Shown here one piece after another: positions 24,552 through 37,602 of a DNA stretch of 64,000 bases (within the stretch, counting starts at the first letter, position 1; each line of letters begins with the position of its first letter). Where the stretch lies: the NCBI GenBank assembly GCA_963573385.1, contig CAUYLG010021637.1, positions 1 through 64,000 of the forward strand, read 5' to 3'. This DNA comes from Cacajao melanocephalus. Its lineage: Eukaryota > Chordata > Mammalia > Primates > Pitheciidae. Both the position numbers and the translations under genes were made by a program. Under the pieces are notes generated by a model. The model did not search any database. It was not told where the DNA came from and saw only the letters and a program-made list of their open reading frames with translations.

Positions 24552-26117
24552 GAGACAAATTAGGAGTTATTCTTAGTTTTGGCAAGCCCTAAAACGGTGA
24601 TATGAGGGCTGAAGAGTTCACATGGAGTAGAAAGTTACTGCCAAAGTAAGTGATCGCGCAGGTCCATGATCCCACAGTGCACACGTTGACTGTAATTCAA
24701 TATCCATAGAAGCTGATTCGGCACCACTTTTGCACCGAGTGGGTGTGGCTGTCATGAAGAGAAAGCCAGTGGGAGCAGAGATAGTTGATTTATGTAATAA
24801 CTTTCAAGCCTCATAGAATGTTCTATTCTCTAGAAAAAAAAATTACCTGCTTATGAGCAGTTCCTTGGAGCAGAGCTCTGCTTCTTTTCTGCGTAGTATA
24901 AACTTTATTTATTTCTAACTTTTGGCTCTGGGTCCCTCAATTTGTAGTCCAAATATACCACAGAAACATGAGACCCCTAAGGCAGCCAGGCACAAAATGT
25001 CGAATTGAGGGGGAAAACAGCAAGTTTAAACAAGAGAAATCATGAATTATCTTCTTGAAAAGATTACATGCATAGCACCAATTATTCTTCAATTCCTCCA
25101 CAGCAGTTTGACCTTATACTCATTTTTAAAACACAGCTCTCATTCTGGGTATCATCTCAGCTTTCTGGGATAGGTTTCTGAAACAAAAGCCAAACATCTT
25201 AATGAAACATGGCCACAAACACTGGTACAAGAAATCTCCAAATCGCTCCAAAGAATGTATATCACATGAGTCGTAGGGAGTACTTTCTAGATGAATGAGC
25301 CTTGGGCTTGTGTTTGTCACTGGAAGGAAACAATTGTCTGACATCTTTGGAGTTGGAACATGGCTCTGTGCAATTAAATTATTTTTGACAGAACTGCTTA
25401 AGGCAACTTCATATGGGTAGGGGAAGCACTCTCAACTATTGAGTTGCGCATTTTCCTGCACCCAGAATTTCTCACATGAAACAATTTACCATGGGGACAA
25501 ATGAAGTACAAAGCAGGAAAAAAAAAAAAAGCAGAGAGTTTTTAAGAAGGAATATTCTAGAAACCCGGGTGCTGGGGTTTGGGGTTAGTCAAGTTTACCA
25601 ACTTCTCATCTCTGCTCCACGAGGGACTAGAAGCTGGCATTCATGAGATTACTGGAAATGATCCACACACAAAGGAATTTGATAAATGCTAGCTTGGCAC
25701 CCGTATCACATGTGTTTTGGGTAAGAGAGAAGAAAATGGAGAGACAATGGCAAAATGTACAGTCAGCAGTTCTGACTAGGAAGAAGCAATATTCATTCAG
25801 CTCGTTTGCTGTTCAAACCAAACAGATCTGCTTCACACAACAGAGTTGCATGGGGGCCTCCTTATCCCCGTGACTCAGGAGTTGGGGTCTGGGGCCTCGG
25901 GTCTTTTTCTGCTCCGGCAGGAGAGGCTCTGTTTTGGTTTCCAGCAACAGCAGCCAGATGGAGAACCTGGTGCTGTTTCGGACTCTGCCTGTTTGGTGGT
26001 GACTTCTCAGATGGACAGGTGGGCCTCTCTCTGCCTGCAGAGAGCTGTTACCATATATATGACTCTACAAGAGAGCAGCCAGCATAGGCCTTAGGCATCG
26101 TTAAAAAAAAGAAGGTA
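24552..26117. other. Unique stretch
   Basis: No repeat family or gene recognised. A cluster of overlapping plus-strand frames at 25806-26094 has no domain. Confidence 0.4.
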
Positions 26118-26412
26118 GGGCTGAAGGTGGCTTATGACTGCATTCCCAGCATTTTGGGAAGCAAAAGTGGGAAGATCGCTTGAGGCCAGGAGTTTGAGAC
26201 CAGCCTGGGCAACGTATTGAGACCCCATCTGTACGAAAAGAAGAACAACAACAATAAAAAGTTAGCCAGGCATGGTGGCCTGCACCTGTGGTGTCAGCTA
26301 CTCAGGAGACAGGTTGGGAGGATCACATGAGCCCACCCAAGAGGTTGAGGCTACAATGAGCCGTGATGATGCCACTGCACTCCAGCCTGGGTGACAGAAT
26401 GAAACCCTTTTG
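26118..26412 (+). mobile_element. Alu SINE (AluJ-type)
   Basis: Diverged two-arm Alu. Its tail has become a GGAA-type microsatellite (26413-26504). Confidence 0.9.
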
Positions 26413-26504
26413 AAAGAAAGAAGGAGAGAGAGACAGAGGGAAGGAAGGAAGGAAGGAGGGAAGGAAGGAAGGAAGGAAGGAAGGAAAGAAAAGAAAAGAA
26501 AAAA
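26413..26504 (+). repeat. GGAA microsatellite
   Basis: GA-rich DNA holding two runs of tandem GGAA, about four and then about seven units, split by GGAGG. It derives from the Alu poly(A) tail. Confidence 0.93.
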
Positions 26505-26594
26505 GTCAACTAAGTTGACTCTCACCCAGAGGCTTTCCCTTCCCTGAGGCCATTAGCTCTTTCTTCTAGCAGAGTCTATTAATATCATAGAGTC

Positions 26595-26690
26595 TGTACT
26601 AGTCTATTTTGCATTGCTATAAAGAAATAACTGAGACTGGGTAATGTATATTAAAAAAGAAGTTTAATTGGCTCACGGTTCTTCTACAGT
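26595..26690 (-). mobile_element. MST/THE1 LTR fragment (MaLR)
   Basis: TGTACTAGTCTATTTTGCAT, 'gaaataactgagactgggta' and 'gtttaattggctcacggtt' are the inverted 3' end of an MST/THE1 LTR. The rest of the LTR is missing. Confidence 0.8.
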
Positions 26691-26741
26691 GTAACTCCAG
26701 CTCACGCTCCCAGTCTGTTTGTTAATAACAGTCTCATCAGC

Positions 26742-27832
26742 ATTTAATTCATACAGTATACAGTTCACCCACTTACAAGGTACAATTCAATGTACTTCAG
26801 TATGATCACAGAGTTGTGCAACTGTCATCCCAATCAATTTTAGGAACACTTTCATCAACTCCAAAAGAAACCCAGTATCTACTAGCAGTCACTTCCCATT
26901 TCCACCCAAACTCTTCCCCCCATCCCTTGGCAACTAATATGTTACCTTTTGTGTCTGGCTTCTTTTACTTGTCACAATATTTTCAAGGTTCATTCATATT
27001 GTAGCATACATTGTATGGATGTGTGTCTCCACCCAAATCTCATGTTGAAATGTAATCCCCAGTGTTGGAGGTGGGGCTTGGTGGGAGGTGATTAGATTAT
27101 TGGAATGCATTTCTCATGAATGGTTTAGCACCATCCTTGTGATAGTGAGTTTTGAGAGATCTAGTGTTTAACTGTATGTGGCACCTCACTGTCATTCTTT
27201 TGCTCCTGCTTTGGCCATGTAACGTGCCTGCTCCCCCTTCACCTTCCACCATGACTATAAGTATCCTGAGGCCCCAGATGCCGAGCAAATGCCATCATCA
27301 TGCTTCCTGTATAGTCTGCAGAACCATGAGCCAAATAAACCTCTTTTCTTTATAAAATACCCAGTCTCAGGTATTTATTTACAGCAACGTGAGAATGGAC
27401 TAATACATAGCATATGGAAGTACTTCATTTCTTTTTATGGCTGAATAATATTCCAGTGTAGGGATAGACCACATTTGTTTGGCCTTTCCTAGTTGGTTGA
27501 TGGACGTTTTGTCTATTATGAATAATATTGCTACAAGCATTTGCATATAAGTTTTTGTGTGAACATATACATTCAGTTCTCTTCAGTATATACCTAGTAG
27601 TGGAATTGCTGGGTTATATAATAATTTTATGTTTAACTTTTTGAGGAAGGGCCAAACATTTTTTCACAGCAGCTGCACCACTTTACATTCCCACCAGCAG
27701 TGTATGAGCGTTCCAATTTCTCCACATCTTTGGCCACACTTATGATTGTCTATTTCATTTTAGCCATCCTGCTTAGGGTGAGGTGGTATCTCATTGTGGT
27801 TTTGATGTGCATTTCCTCATGGCTGAGGATAC
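26742..27832 (-). mobile_element. L1M 3' end, split by an MST LTR
   Basis: Inverted L1M 3' UTR and ORF2 end in two pieces, 26742-27007 and 27408-27832. The break falls in the block 'gtagcat...atggaagtacttc', which is continuous once the LTR is removed. The right piece keeps 'gaataatattccagtgtagg' and 'tatctcattgtggttttgat'. Confidence 0.88.
27008..27407 (+). mobile_element. Solo LTR, MSTB-like (ERVL-MaLR), inside L1M
   Basis: About 400 bp, with GTTGGAGGTGGGGCTTGGTG, CATGAGCCAAATAAACCTCT and an end at ATGGACTAATACA. The matching flank TAGCAT at 27002-27007 and 27408-27413 marks the target duplication. The 5' few bases are worn. Confidence 0.9.
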
Positions 27833-27834
27833 TG

Positions 27835-27930
27835 ACAACCTCATTTTATAGATAGGAAAATTGATACTTGGAGATGGCATTTGCTCAAAGACATAAAAAT
27901 CAAATTCAAACCTATGTGTTTTGTTCAAGT
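27835..27930 (-). mobile_element. MIR SINE fragment
   Basis: The string 'cctcattttatagataggaa' and the following blocks match the inverted MIR core. It abuts the L1M end. Confidence 0.6.
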
Positions 27931-30114
27931 TTGGAGATTTTGCTGCTGTACTGAAGCTCCTCATAAGTAAATAAATGGTCAGCATGTAACATGTCCAATA
28001 GATACCATGCAGCCCCAATATTTGCCTATGGTCTTACTAGAATGTATACTCCATCATTTGATGTTGGGATATTAAAGAGAGGACATCTAAGACTCACATG
28101 TACCACTGTGTGGTTTAGACAAAAGAGCACATTGCTTTCTGAAAGTCAACCTCATCAATTTCCTTATTTCCTAAAAAGACACAAAGTGCAAGAAGCAACA
28201 GGGTGGATAGGAAGAGTTCAGGCTTCCAAGGACAATTGTGACTTGGCCAGTTTTTACCTGTGTACCCTTGGAGGAAGCTACTGATCTCTGGACCTTTATT
28301 CCTTTTCTTTTCTTCCCTTCCTTCCTTCTTCTTCCCTTTCCTTCTTCCTTTTGAGAAATTTAAAAAATATGGAGAGAACTATGTAATAAACACCCATATA
28401 TGAGCATTCATTTTTGCAGTATTTTTGTGTGTGAAGAGTAAATGATAGATGATAGATGTAAAGCATCTTGCCCAGAGCCTGGCTGCAAATACAAGTTGGG
28501 CAAATAGGAATTAAGAAGTGTTATTCACTCATGGATAGGAGTTCTCCATGGCTGTGATGGTTAGATGGATTCAACCTTTTTTGAAAGACAATCCCAAACT
28601 AGAGAGGATTATCTGTTAAAGTCTAATCTACACCCTTTTTCATATATTTTTAATTAAGGTGGATAGAAATAGACTTTAACACTTTTTGAGAGTTTTTCTG
28701 TACCTTTGTTTAGCTCAGGGGATTCGCTGGGAAGTCTGAGGGTAGGGTTGGAGGGACTGAAATAAACAAGATGTCTGTTGGCCACAAGTCTGAAACGTTT
28801 CATCCCCTAATCTACTTTAATCTCAAATATATGTCCTTAAAGTGTTTCCCACAGTTCTTATCAGTCCTGTACTAACAGTTACCACTTGTAAGATTAATTA
28901 TCTTGTCATGAAAGGCGTTAGCTGAAGTAGAAATGTTTATAATCAAAACTCTTACTTTACAGCCAATATGTAAAAATGCTAGCTCTAAGGCTAGCGTAAA
29001 TTGATGTCATTTATAAAGCTTTATTCCACTCTCTAATCGTGAAATAATATCAGCAAGACTTGTTGAAAGCAACAAAAAACAATTTGTAATCCAAAAACCA
29101 TTTGTAATCAGGATCTCATTTCTGCGTGTTTTTCCCAATATAGTATAACAAATAATAGTAGCGGCCCTCTCTGGAGGCTTCTATACCCTTTTCAGCCTGT
29201 ATTGTGGGAGACCGAGGCCTGTAGACCCATCTAAAATCATACAACTGTTCTATTGATTCTGGCACAAATGGCTGTACAGCTGAACACAGAAGGAAACAAA
29301 GAGGAGACAAGTAAAAAGGTTAGTAGTGACATCAAATGTGGAGTCATATGATTTTAAAGTTACTTATTCATTCAGTGTGAAATAATTTCTTCATTAAAAG
29401 CAATCCTCCAAACATAATAGTATTAAATTACAGTGCTCAAGGCTCTACATGCTCTTGGGTAAACTGAAGAGCCTATAGATTGAATTCATTTTTCATCCTC
29501 TACTTGGCAACGAAGGACGCTGGGAAGTTTCCATATATATAAATTCTAAAAACTTGCAAAACTAGCTCTTTCAAAATTAAGACATGAAAGGTTTTGAACA
29601 AGAGTTTACTCTTCTGTCGGGATATTTCCCAAACAGAAATCATATAAGGAGCAGCAGTATTTGCAGTGATAGCATCAGTGGTCAGCAGTTTAATTTTTGT
29701 TAATAATAGTCATGTCTGCCACTGATAGAAGAAAAGCATTAAGAGATCATCTTGTTCTGCCTTGAGGCAGGTGAATGTCTGAATTATCCAGAACAGATGG
29801 ACTTTCTCTCCTAAAGGATCTAGGGGGTTGAGTGGGGGAGGGAAACTACAGCTTAACTTGATGAGCAAGAGATTTTAAACAGCAATTCAACTCAATTTTT
29901 ACCCATCCTTCACTTTTGCCTGATTTCTCTAAATGACCTCGATTCCTTAAATGAAATTGTCCACCCAACTGAGAGAGAGAAAACAGGAATATAGAGAGTT
30001 ATAGTGCACAGTTTCTTGCGTTAAAAATGAAATTTTATTTTATTTAGGGTAGTTTTGCCTCAGGCTGTCTATTGCCAGTGTTTGTAATTACGTTTCCTAG
30101 ATGATACGATCATG
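27931..30114. other. Unique stretch with a short CCTT-rich tract
   Basis: About 2.2 kb of largely unique DNA. A polypyrimidine tract (TTCC/CTTC) lies at 28304-28352. No gene, promoter or RNA gene is evident. Confidence 0.4.
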
Positions 30115-30118
30115 GTAA

Positions 30119-30644
30119 TGTCAGAGGTGTTTAAACCAGAGCAACTCCATCTTGAACAGGGGCTGGGTAAAATACGGCTAACAAGTTAAGGCATTTTAGG
30201 TTACAGGATGAGATTGGAGGTCAGCACAGCATACATGTCATAAAGACCTTGCTGATAAAACAGGTTGCAGTAAAGAAGCTGGTCAAAACCCACCAAAACC
30301 AAGATGGTGATAAGAGTAATCTCTGGTTGTCCTACACTCTCACCATCGCCATGACAGTTTACAAACGCCATGGCAATGTCAGGAAGTTACCCTGTATGAT
30401 CTAAAAAGGGGAGGCATGAATAATCCACCCCTTGTTTAGCGTGGAATCAAAAAATAACCATAAAAATGGGCAAACAGCAGCCCTTGAGGCTGCTCTGCTT
30501 ATGGAGTAGCCATTCTTTTTATTCCTTTACTTTCTTAATAACCTTGCTTTCACTTTGAACTGTGGACTTGCCCTGAATTCTTTCTTGCGCGAGATCCAAG
30601 AACCCTCTCTTTGGGTCTGGATTCAGACCCCCTTTCCGGTAACA
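30119..30644 (+). mobile_element. Solo LTR, ERV1 class (LTR1-like, tentative)
   Basis: Starts TGTCAGAGGTGTTTAAACC and ends CCCTTTCCGGTAACA. The TSD is 4 bp, GTAA at 30115-30118 and 30645-30648, as expected for ERV1. It contains CCACCAAAACCAAGATGG and TCTTTCTTGCGCGAGATCC. A 3'-truncated copy of the same family lies at 56953. Confidence 0.88.
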
Positions 30645-30769
30645 GTAATGTGACTGATCACCTGTATGAGAATATTCAATGTATTAACTCTGACGATAAA
30701 TATGTTATTTAATAATACTTTAAAATACTAATATTTAATTTTTAAAGTGCTTTCCAGAATACACAGAAC

Positions 30770-30906
30770 CCCTCCAGATTCTATTCATTTAACGTTCAGC
30801 AACCTTCTAAGGTATATCTGGCAATTCCAATTGCATAGATAAAGAAACTGAAATCTCAGGAAAGTTAAATGACTTAGTAAAATAACAATGCTAGAAAATA
30901 TCAGTA
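30770..30906 (-). mobile_element. MIR SINE (diverged)
   Basis: CAACCTTCTAAGGTATATCT, 'gataaagaaactgaaatctc' and 'gaaagttaaatgacttagta' follow the inverted MIR order. Confidence 0.6.
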
Positions 30907-30914
30907 CTCTAATT

Positions 30915-31226
30915 CAGGGATTAACAAACTACTCAACTTTTTGGCCAAATCCAGCCTGTCACTTCTTTATCCATTGTCCTGAAGCTAAGAATAGTTTTAA
31001 AGTTATTAAATGATTTTTAAAATTCTATGATATTAGATTATATGAAATTTAATTTCAGTGTCCATAAATAAAGTTTTATTGGAACACACATGCCCATTTG
31101 TTTACATATTTTCTATGGTGCGTTTTCATGGCACAATGGCAGAGTTGAATAGTTGCGATAGAGACCATCTGGCCCACAAATAATATTTACTGTCTGACCC
31201 TTACAGAAAAAGTTCACCAACTCCTG
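30915..31226 (-). mobile_element. hAT-Charlie MITE (MER3-like)
   Basis: Begins CAGGGATTAACAAACTACT and ends AAAGTTCACCAACTCCTG, which are imperfect terminal inverted repeats. The 8-bp flanks CTCTAATT and CTGTAATT match at 7 of 8, as expected for hAT. It includes 'ataaagttttattggaacac' and GGCAGAGTTGAATAGTTGC. Non-autonomous, no transposase. Confidence 0.75.
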
Positions 31227-31590
31227 CTGTAATTCAACCTGAAATTTTACCCTTGGATGACTTTTACTAGATGGACATATGGAAAACAATAATAAAAGAG
31301 AGATAGTTCATTGGAATTGGCATTGACCTTGCCACTTTGTCAAACACGCAAGCAAACCCATGAAACAATTTCTGTAGTATTCAATGATCTTTTGCAAGAT
31401 CACAAGAGCATAAGCTAAACAATTATTTTCACTCTGTGTTCCCAGCATCTCTAAAAACATTTTAATTATTTGGAGTCTTTTAAAAAAGAATATATGAATA
31501 CAAAATCATCAATATTTCAAGAATCATTATGAAATATTTAATATGCAAATCTCTCCATAGCAACTGTTAAGACTTCTTTGAGAGTGTTGT

Positions 31591-31884
31591 CGTTGTTTGG
31601 AAAGGAAGTGTCTTGCTCTGTCACCCAGGCTGGAGTGCAGTGGCACAATCTTGGCTCACTGCAATATCTGCCTCTCGGGTTGAAGCAGTTCTCTGCCTCA
31701 GCCTCCCTAGTAGCTGGGATTACAGGTGCCCGCCACCACGCCCGGCTAATTGTTTTGTATTTTTAGTAGAGACAGGCTTTCACCATCTTGGCCAGGCTGG
31801 TCTTGAACTCCTGACCTAGTGATCCACATGCCTTGGCCTCCCAAAATGCTGGGATTACAGGCGTGAGCCACTGGACGCTGGGCC
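31591..31884 (-). mobile_element. Alu SINE (AluS-type)
   Basis: Full-length reverse-complement Alu whose A-tail has decayed. The flanking AGAGTGTT is repeated on both sides (31581-31588 and 31886-31893). Confidence 0.92.
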
Positions 31885-32580
31885 CAGAGTGTTATTTTTA
31901 ACGGAGAAATTAAGTATGCATAGTTTCACAATTTAGCTTAACCGTCACTCTGCCTCTTAAAGTATTCAGCTGGCTACTTCTAAACCGCCCACAGGCCTTT
32001 CATTTTGTTCTTAGAAATACTTTATTCACCCCATTTGCCAAACCAATGCTACACATCCTGGTTAGAAAATGTGACATGAAAACGATTTTGTAAAATTGAA
32101 GGTAAATAATGCTTGCTTTTCATTACCACACCAGGGGACCCCCTATCCCCAACCTGCTGCTGCTCCAGTTGAATAGTCCTCCACTTCATCAACACCTCAA
32201 AAAAAAAAAAAACCCCTCCAGGCCATTAGCATCATTCATCTCTGGGAGATAACTTTCATTCGTCCTTAAGGAGATAACTTTCAGTTTTGCTTGAATAGGG
32301 TACCTGAGCTGCTAAAGAGATCATTTTACTAAGACATAATTTACTTGCAATGAAATATACTGATTTTAATGTTTACTTTCATGAGATTCACATATGGGCA
32401 CATTCATTAACCTGCCTCATCAAGATACAGAACATTTCTAATCACTCCAGAAAGCATCTCCCCTGCCACTTCGGGTTAGTAACAGCCACATCTCCCCACC
32501 CCTCACCCCAAGCAACCACTTACCTGATTCTATTACCACAGATTAGCTTTATCTGCTTTAGAGCTTCACAAAAATCCAAT

Positions 32581-33282
32581 TGTAACCGCCCAGCGGGTTC
32601 ATTTTGCCCACTGCCCAGGTAGAGCTGATTTATCAAGACAAGGGAATTGCAATAGAGTTTAATTCACGCAGAGCTGGCTGAACGGGAGACCAGAATTTTA
32701 TTATTACTCAAATCAGGCTTGCTGAAAATTTGGAGACTGGGGTTTTTTGAGGATAATTTGGTGGGTAAAGGGTCAGGGAGTAGGGAGTGCTGATTGGTCG
32801 GGTTGGAGATTAAATCATAGGGGGTCGAAGCTGTCCTCTTGCACTGAGTTGGTACCTAGGTGGGGGCCACAAGACCAGAGGAACCAGTTTATTGATCTGG
32901 GTGGTGCCATCTGATCCATGGAGTACAGGGCCTGAAAAATATCTCAAGCTTCAATCCTAGGTTTTACAGTAGTGATGTTAACCCCAGGAGCAATTGGGGA
33001 AGTTTAGAATCTTGTGGCCTCTGGCTGAATGACTCAGAAACCATATTATCTAATCTGTGGCTAATTTGTCTTGCAAAGGCAATCTGGTTCCCAGGCAAGA
33101 AGAGGGTTGTTATCATCTTTATTTCAAAGTTAAACTATAAACTAAGTTCCTCCCAAAGTTCAGCCTGTGTCCAGGGATGAACAGGAACAGCTTGGAGGTT
33201 AGAAGCGAGATGGAGTTGGTTAGGTCAGATCTTTTTCAGTTATAATTTTCTCACTGTTACAATTTTTGCAAAGGTGGCTTCA
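32581..33282 (-). mobile_element. Solo LTR, MER21-like (ERVL?), inside L1M
   Basis: In reverse orientation it ends at TGTAACCGCCCAGCGGG on the left. It contains CTGATTGGTCGGGTTGGAG and a TTATTATTACTCAAATCAGG poly(A)-region complement. The right end is GCAAAGGTGGCTTCA. A related copy in the opposite orientation lies at 58045. No clear TSD; the family name is tentative. Confidence 0.75.
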
Positions 33283-33361
33283 GAATCATAGACTATAAAT
33301 TCTTTTGTGCTTATCTTTTTTTTTTGCTGAGCATGTTTTTAAATATGTTCATGTATATGTG

Positions 33362-33413
33362 TAAGCAATAAAAAAACCAAATATTATCAATAATTTGGTT
33401 TTTTTATTGCTTA
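33362..33413. repeat. Perfect 21-bp inverted repeat (quasi-palindrome)
   Basis: The left arm 33362-33382 (TAAGCAATAAAAAAACCAAA...) is the exact reverse complement of 33393-33413, with a 10-bp spacer. The right arm fits the surrounding L1M sequence. The left arm looks inserted. Confidence 0.95.
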
Positions 33414-33915
33414 ATAGTAAGCCATTATAAGAATATACCACAGTTTGTTTATCCATTCTCTTGATGGACATTTGAGCTATTTTTTATTTTTAGCTATTAT
33501 AAATAAAGCTGCTACAAATATTTTTCTATAAGCTTTTTTGTGCACACATGTTCTCATTTATCTTGGATAAATACCTATAGATGGAATTAATGCGTCATAG
33601 GGCAGGTGTATGTTTAGCCTTTTAAGAAACTGCCAAAGAGTTCCATGAAGTGGTTGTATCATTTTAAACTCCTTTCACCAACACGAGAGTTCCATTTGTT
33701 CCACATTCTTGCTAACAATTGATAATGTCTGACTCTTTAATTTTAGCCATTTTTGCGAGTGTGTAGTGCCATCTCATTGTGGTTTTAATTTGCAATTTCC
33801 CTGCCGCTTAAAGCTGTTTAAGATGTGTTTATTAGTCATGGTTCTTTCATGAATGGCTGTCCAAGTCTCCTCCATTTTATTAAGCTACTTTTTATTATTA
33901 AATTATTTAGTTTAA

Positions 33916-34216
<301 letters not shown>

Positions 34217-34595
34217 GAATTGTTTATGTTTTTTAAACTGTAAGTCCTATTTCGATTTTATGTGTTGCAAATATTTCACCCAGTATGTGGCTTGTCTTTT
34301 AATTCTCTTAATAGGGTCTGTTGAAAAGCAGTTTTTAATTTCGATAAAGTCTAATTTATCAATTTTTCCTCTCATGGCTAAAGCTTTGTGTGCCCTAAGA
34401 GATCTTTACCTCCTGCATAGTTACAAAAATATTCTCCTGACTTTATTTTAGAAGCTTTATAATTTTAGCATTTATATTTAGGTCTATGATTCATCTTGAA
34501 TTAACTTTTTGCATGTGACGCGAGGTAAGAGTCAAAGTTCTTATTTTTAAAAATATGTACATCCACTTTGCGTAGTGCCATTTGCTGAAGATGTG

Positions 34596-34720
34596 TTAGC
34601 ATCTTTATTTGCATTATTTAGATGAAGAAATTGAGACTCGGAAAAGCCAAGCATTTTGCCAAGTCACATGGCTGTCCATGTGACTCCAAAATCTATGTTC
34701 TTTCTCCCATCACAGCACTT
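34596..34720 (-). mobile_element. MIR SINE fragment
   Basis: The string 'gatgaagaaattgagactcg' and GCCAAGTCACATGGCT belong to the inverted MIR core. Confidence 0.55.
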
Positions 34721-35411
34721 TCTGTGTCACTTATCAATATGACAGGACGTCATCAATCCCTCTCATTCTATCCCTTTCCTCCTGAGCAGATGAGAACAGT
34801 ATACCCTTCACTGTTTCACTAGTCCTTCTTCTGTGGCATCCCCAGCCCCCATGACCAATTCGAACCTGGCCATGATGATCTTCCAAAATTTATTACATAC
34901 TAAATGCAGTACAGTGAAAGAAAGGAAAAACCCACTGAAGACACCGTGTCTGTCAGTCAAGAAAATGAACATCTCTATGTGAGAGATTAGGTTGATAGGC
35001 ATTAATTAGGCATTCAAACTCTTCTGCAGAGATATCATAAACTAGTACAAAACACTCAAGGGCTGAGAGGACAGATGAAGAAGAGTGGGATTTTGAGGAC
35101 TTGTAGATCCTGACGTTATGTCTGCAGATGTTTGTGCTAACCCAAGTTTGAGAAATCCTGTGTTAAAAGTCAAACATGTCACACAGGCAGATCACTTGGC
35201 ACCAATGCAATGATTAAGAGAAATGCAAATGTGCACCTTGAGTTTGAATAACAGCATGTGGTTGTATGATGGTTGTCCAGGTAATCTAGAATATGCTATG
35301 TTATTATATATTTTTTAACATTTTAAAAAGAATTTTTAATTAAGCATTACAAATAAATAGAAAATAGTCAAAAAATAATGTATTATCCTAGATGCATTTT
35401 TTTCTGCAATT
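34721..35411. other. Unique AT-rich stretch
   Basis: No supported feature. Confidence 0.4.
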
Positions 35412-35643
35412 CTTTTTTTTTTTTTTCATTTTACATCTGAGATACATGTGCAGAACGTGCAGGTTTGTTACACAGGGATACATGTGCCATGGTGGTTTGC
35501 TGCACCCATCAACCCATCATCTAGGTTTTAAGTCCTGCAGGCATTAGGTATTTGTCCTAATACTCTCCCTCCCTTTGTCCTCCACCCCCCGACAGATCCC
35601 AGTATATGATGTCTCCCACCCTATGTCCATGTGTTCTCATTGT

Positions 35644-36648
<1,005 letters not shown>

Positions 36649-36783
36649 TTATTGAAGGCCTTTTCTGCATCTATTGAGATAATCATATGGTTTTTGTCAT
36701 TGGTTCTGTTTATGTGATGGATTGCATTTATTGATTTGTGTATGTTGAAACAGCCTTTCATCCCAAGGATGAAGCCGACTTGA

Positions 36784-37602
36784 TCATGGTGGATAAGCTT
36801 TTTGATGTGCTTCTGGCTGTCGGGTTTCTACAGAGAGATCCGCTGTTAGTCTGATGGGCTTCCCTTTGTGGGTAACCTGACCTTTCTCTCTGGCTCCCTT
36901 TAACATTTTTTCCTTTATTTCAACCTTGGAGAATACGATGATTACGTGTCTTGGGGTTGCTCTTCTTGAGGAGTATCTTAGTGGTGTTTTCTGAATTTCC
37001 TGAATTTGAATGTTGGCCGATCTTGCTAGGTTGGTGAAGTTCTCCTGGATAATATCCTGAAGTGTGTTTTCCAACTTGGTTTCATTCTCCCGGCCACTTT
37101 CAGGTACACTAATCAATCATAGGTTTGGTCTTTTTACATAGTCTCATATTTCTTGGAGGCTTTGTTTATTCCTTTTCATTCTTTTTTCTCTAATCTTGTC
37201 TTCACACCTTATTTCAGTAAGTTGATCTTCAATCTCTGATATCCTTTCTTCAGCTTGATTGATTCAGCTATTGTTACCTGTGTATGGTTCATGAAGTTCT
37301 CCTGCTGTGTTTTTTCGCTCCATCGGGTTGTTTATGTTACTCTCTAAACTGATTATTCTAGTTAGCAGTTCCTGTAACTTTTTATCAAGTTTCTTAGTTT
37401 CCTTGCATTGGGATAGAACATGCTCCTTTAGCTTGGAGGAGTTTGTTTTTACCCAGCTTCTGAAGCCTACTTCTGTCAATTTTTCTGTCTCATTCTCTGT
37501 CCAGTTTTGTGCCCTTGCTGGAGAGGAGTTGCGATCATTTGGAGGAGAAGAGGCATTCTGGTTTTTGGATTTTTCAGCGTTTTTGTACTTGTTTTTCCTC
37601 AT
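36784..37602 (-). pseudogene. L1 ORF1 remnant
   Basis: ORF1 encodes the L1 RNA-binding protein. 37264-37602 carries the basic N-terminus and the start of the coiled coil, ending in a premature stop. 36784-37116 carries the RRM-like region (TKLENTLQDIIQENF; RYSSRRATPRHVII) up to about SVETRQPE. The ORF1 C-terminus is then lost at the junction with ORF2. Stops and frame changes separate the two halves. Confidence 0.88.
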
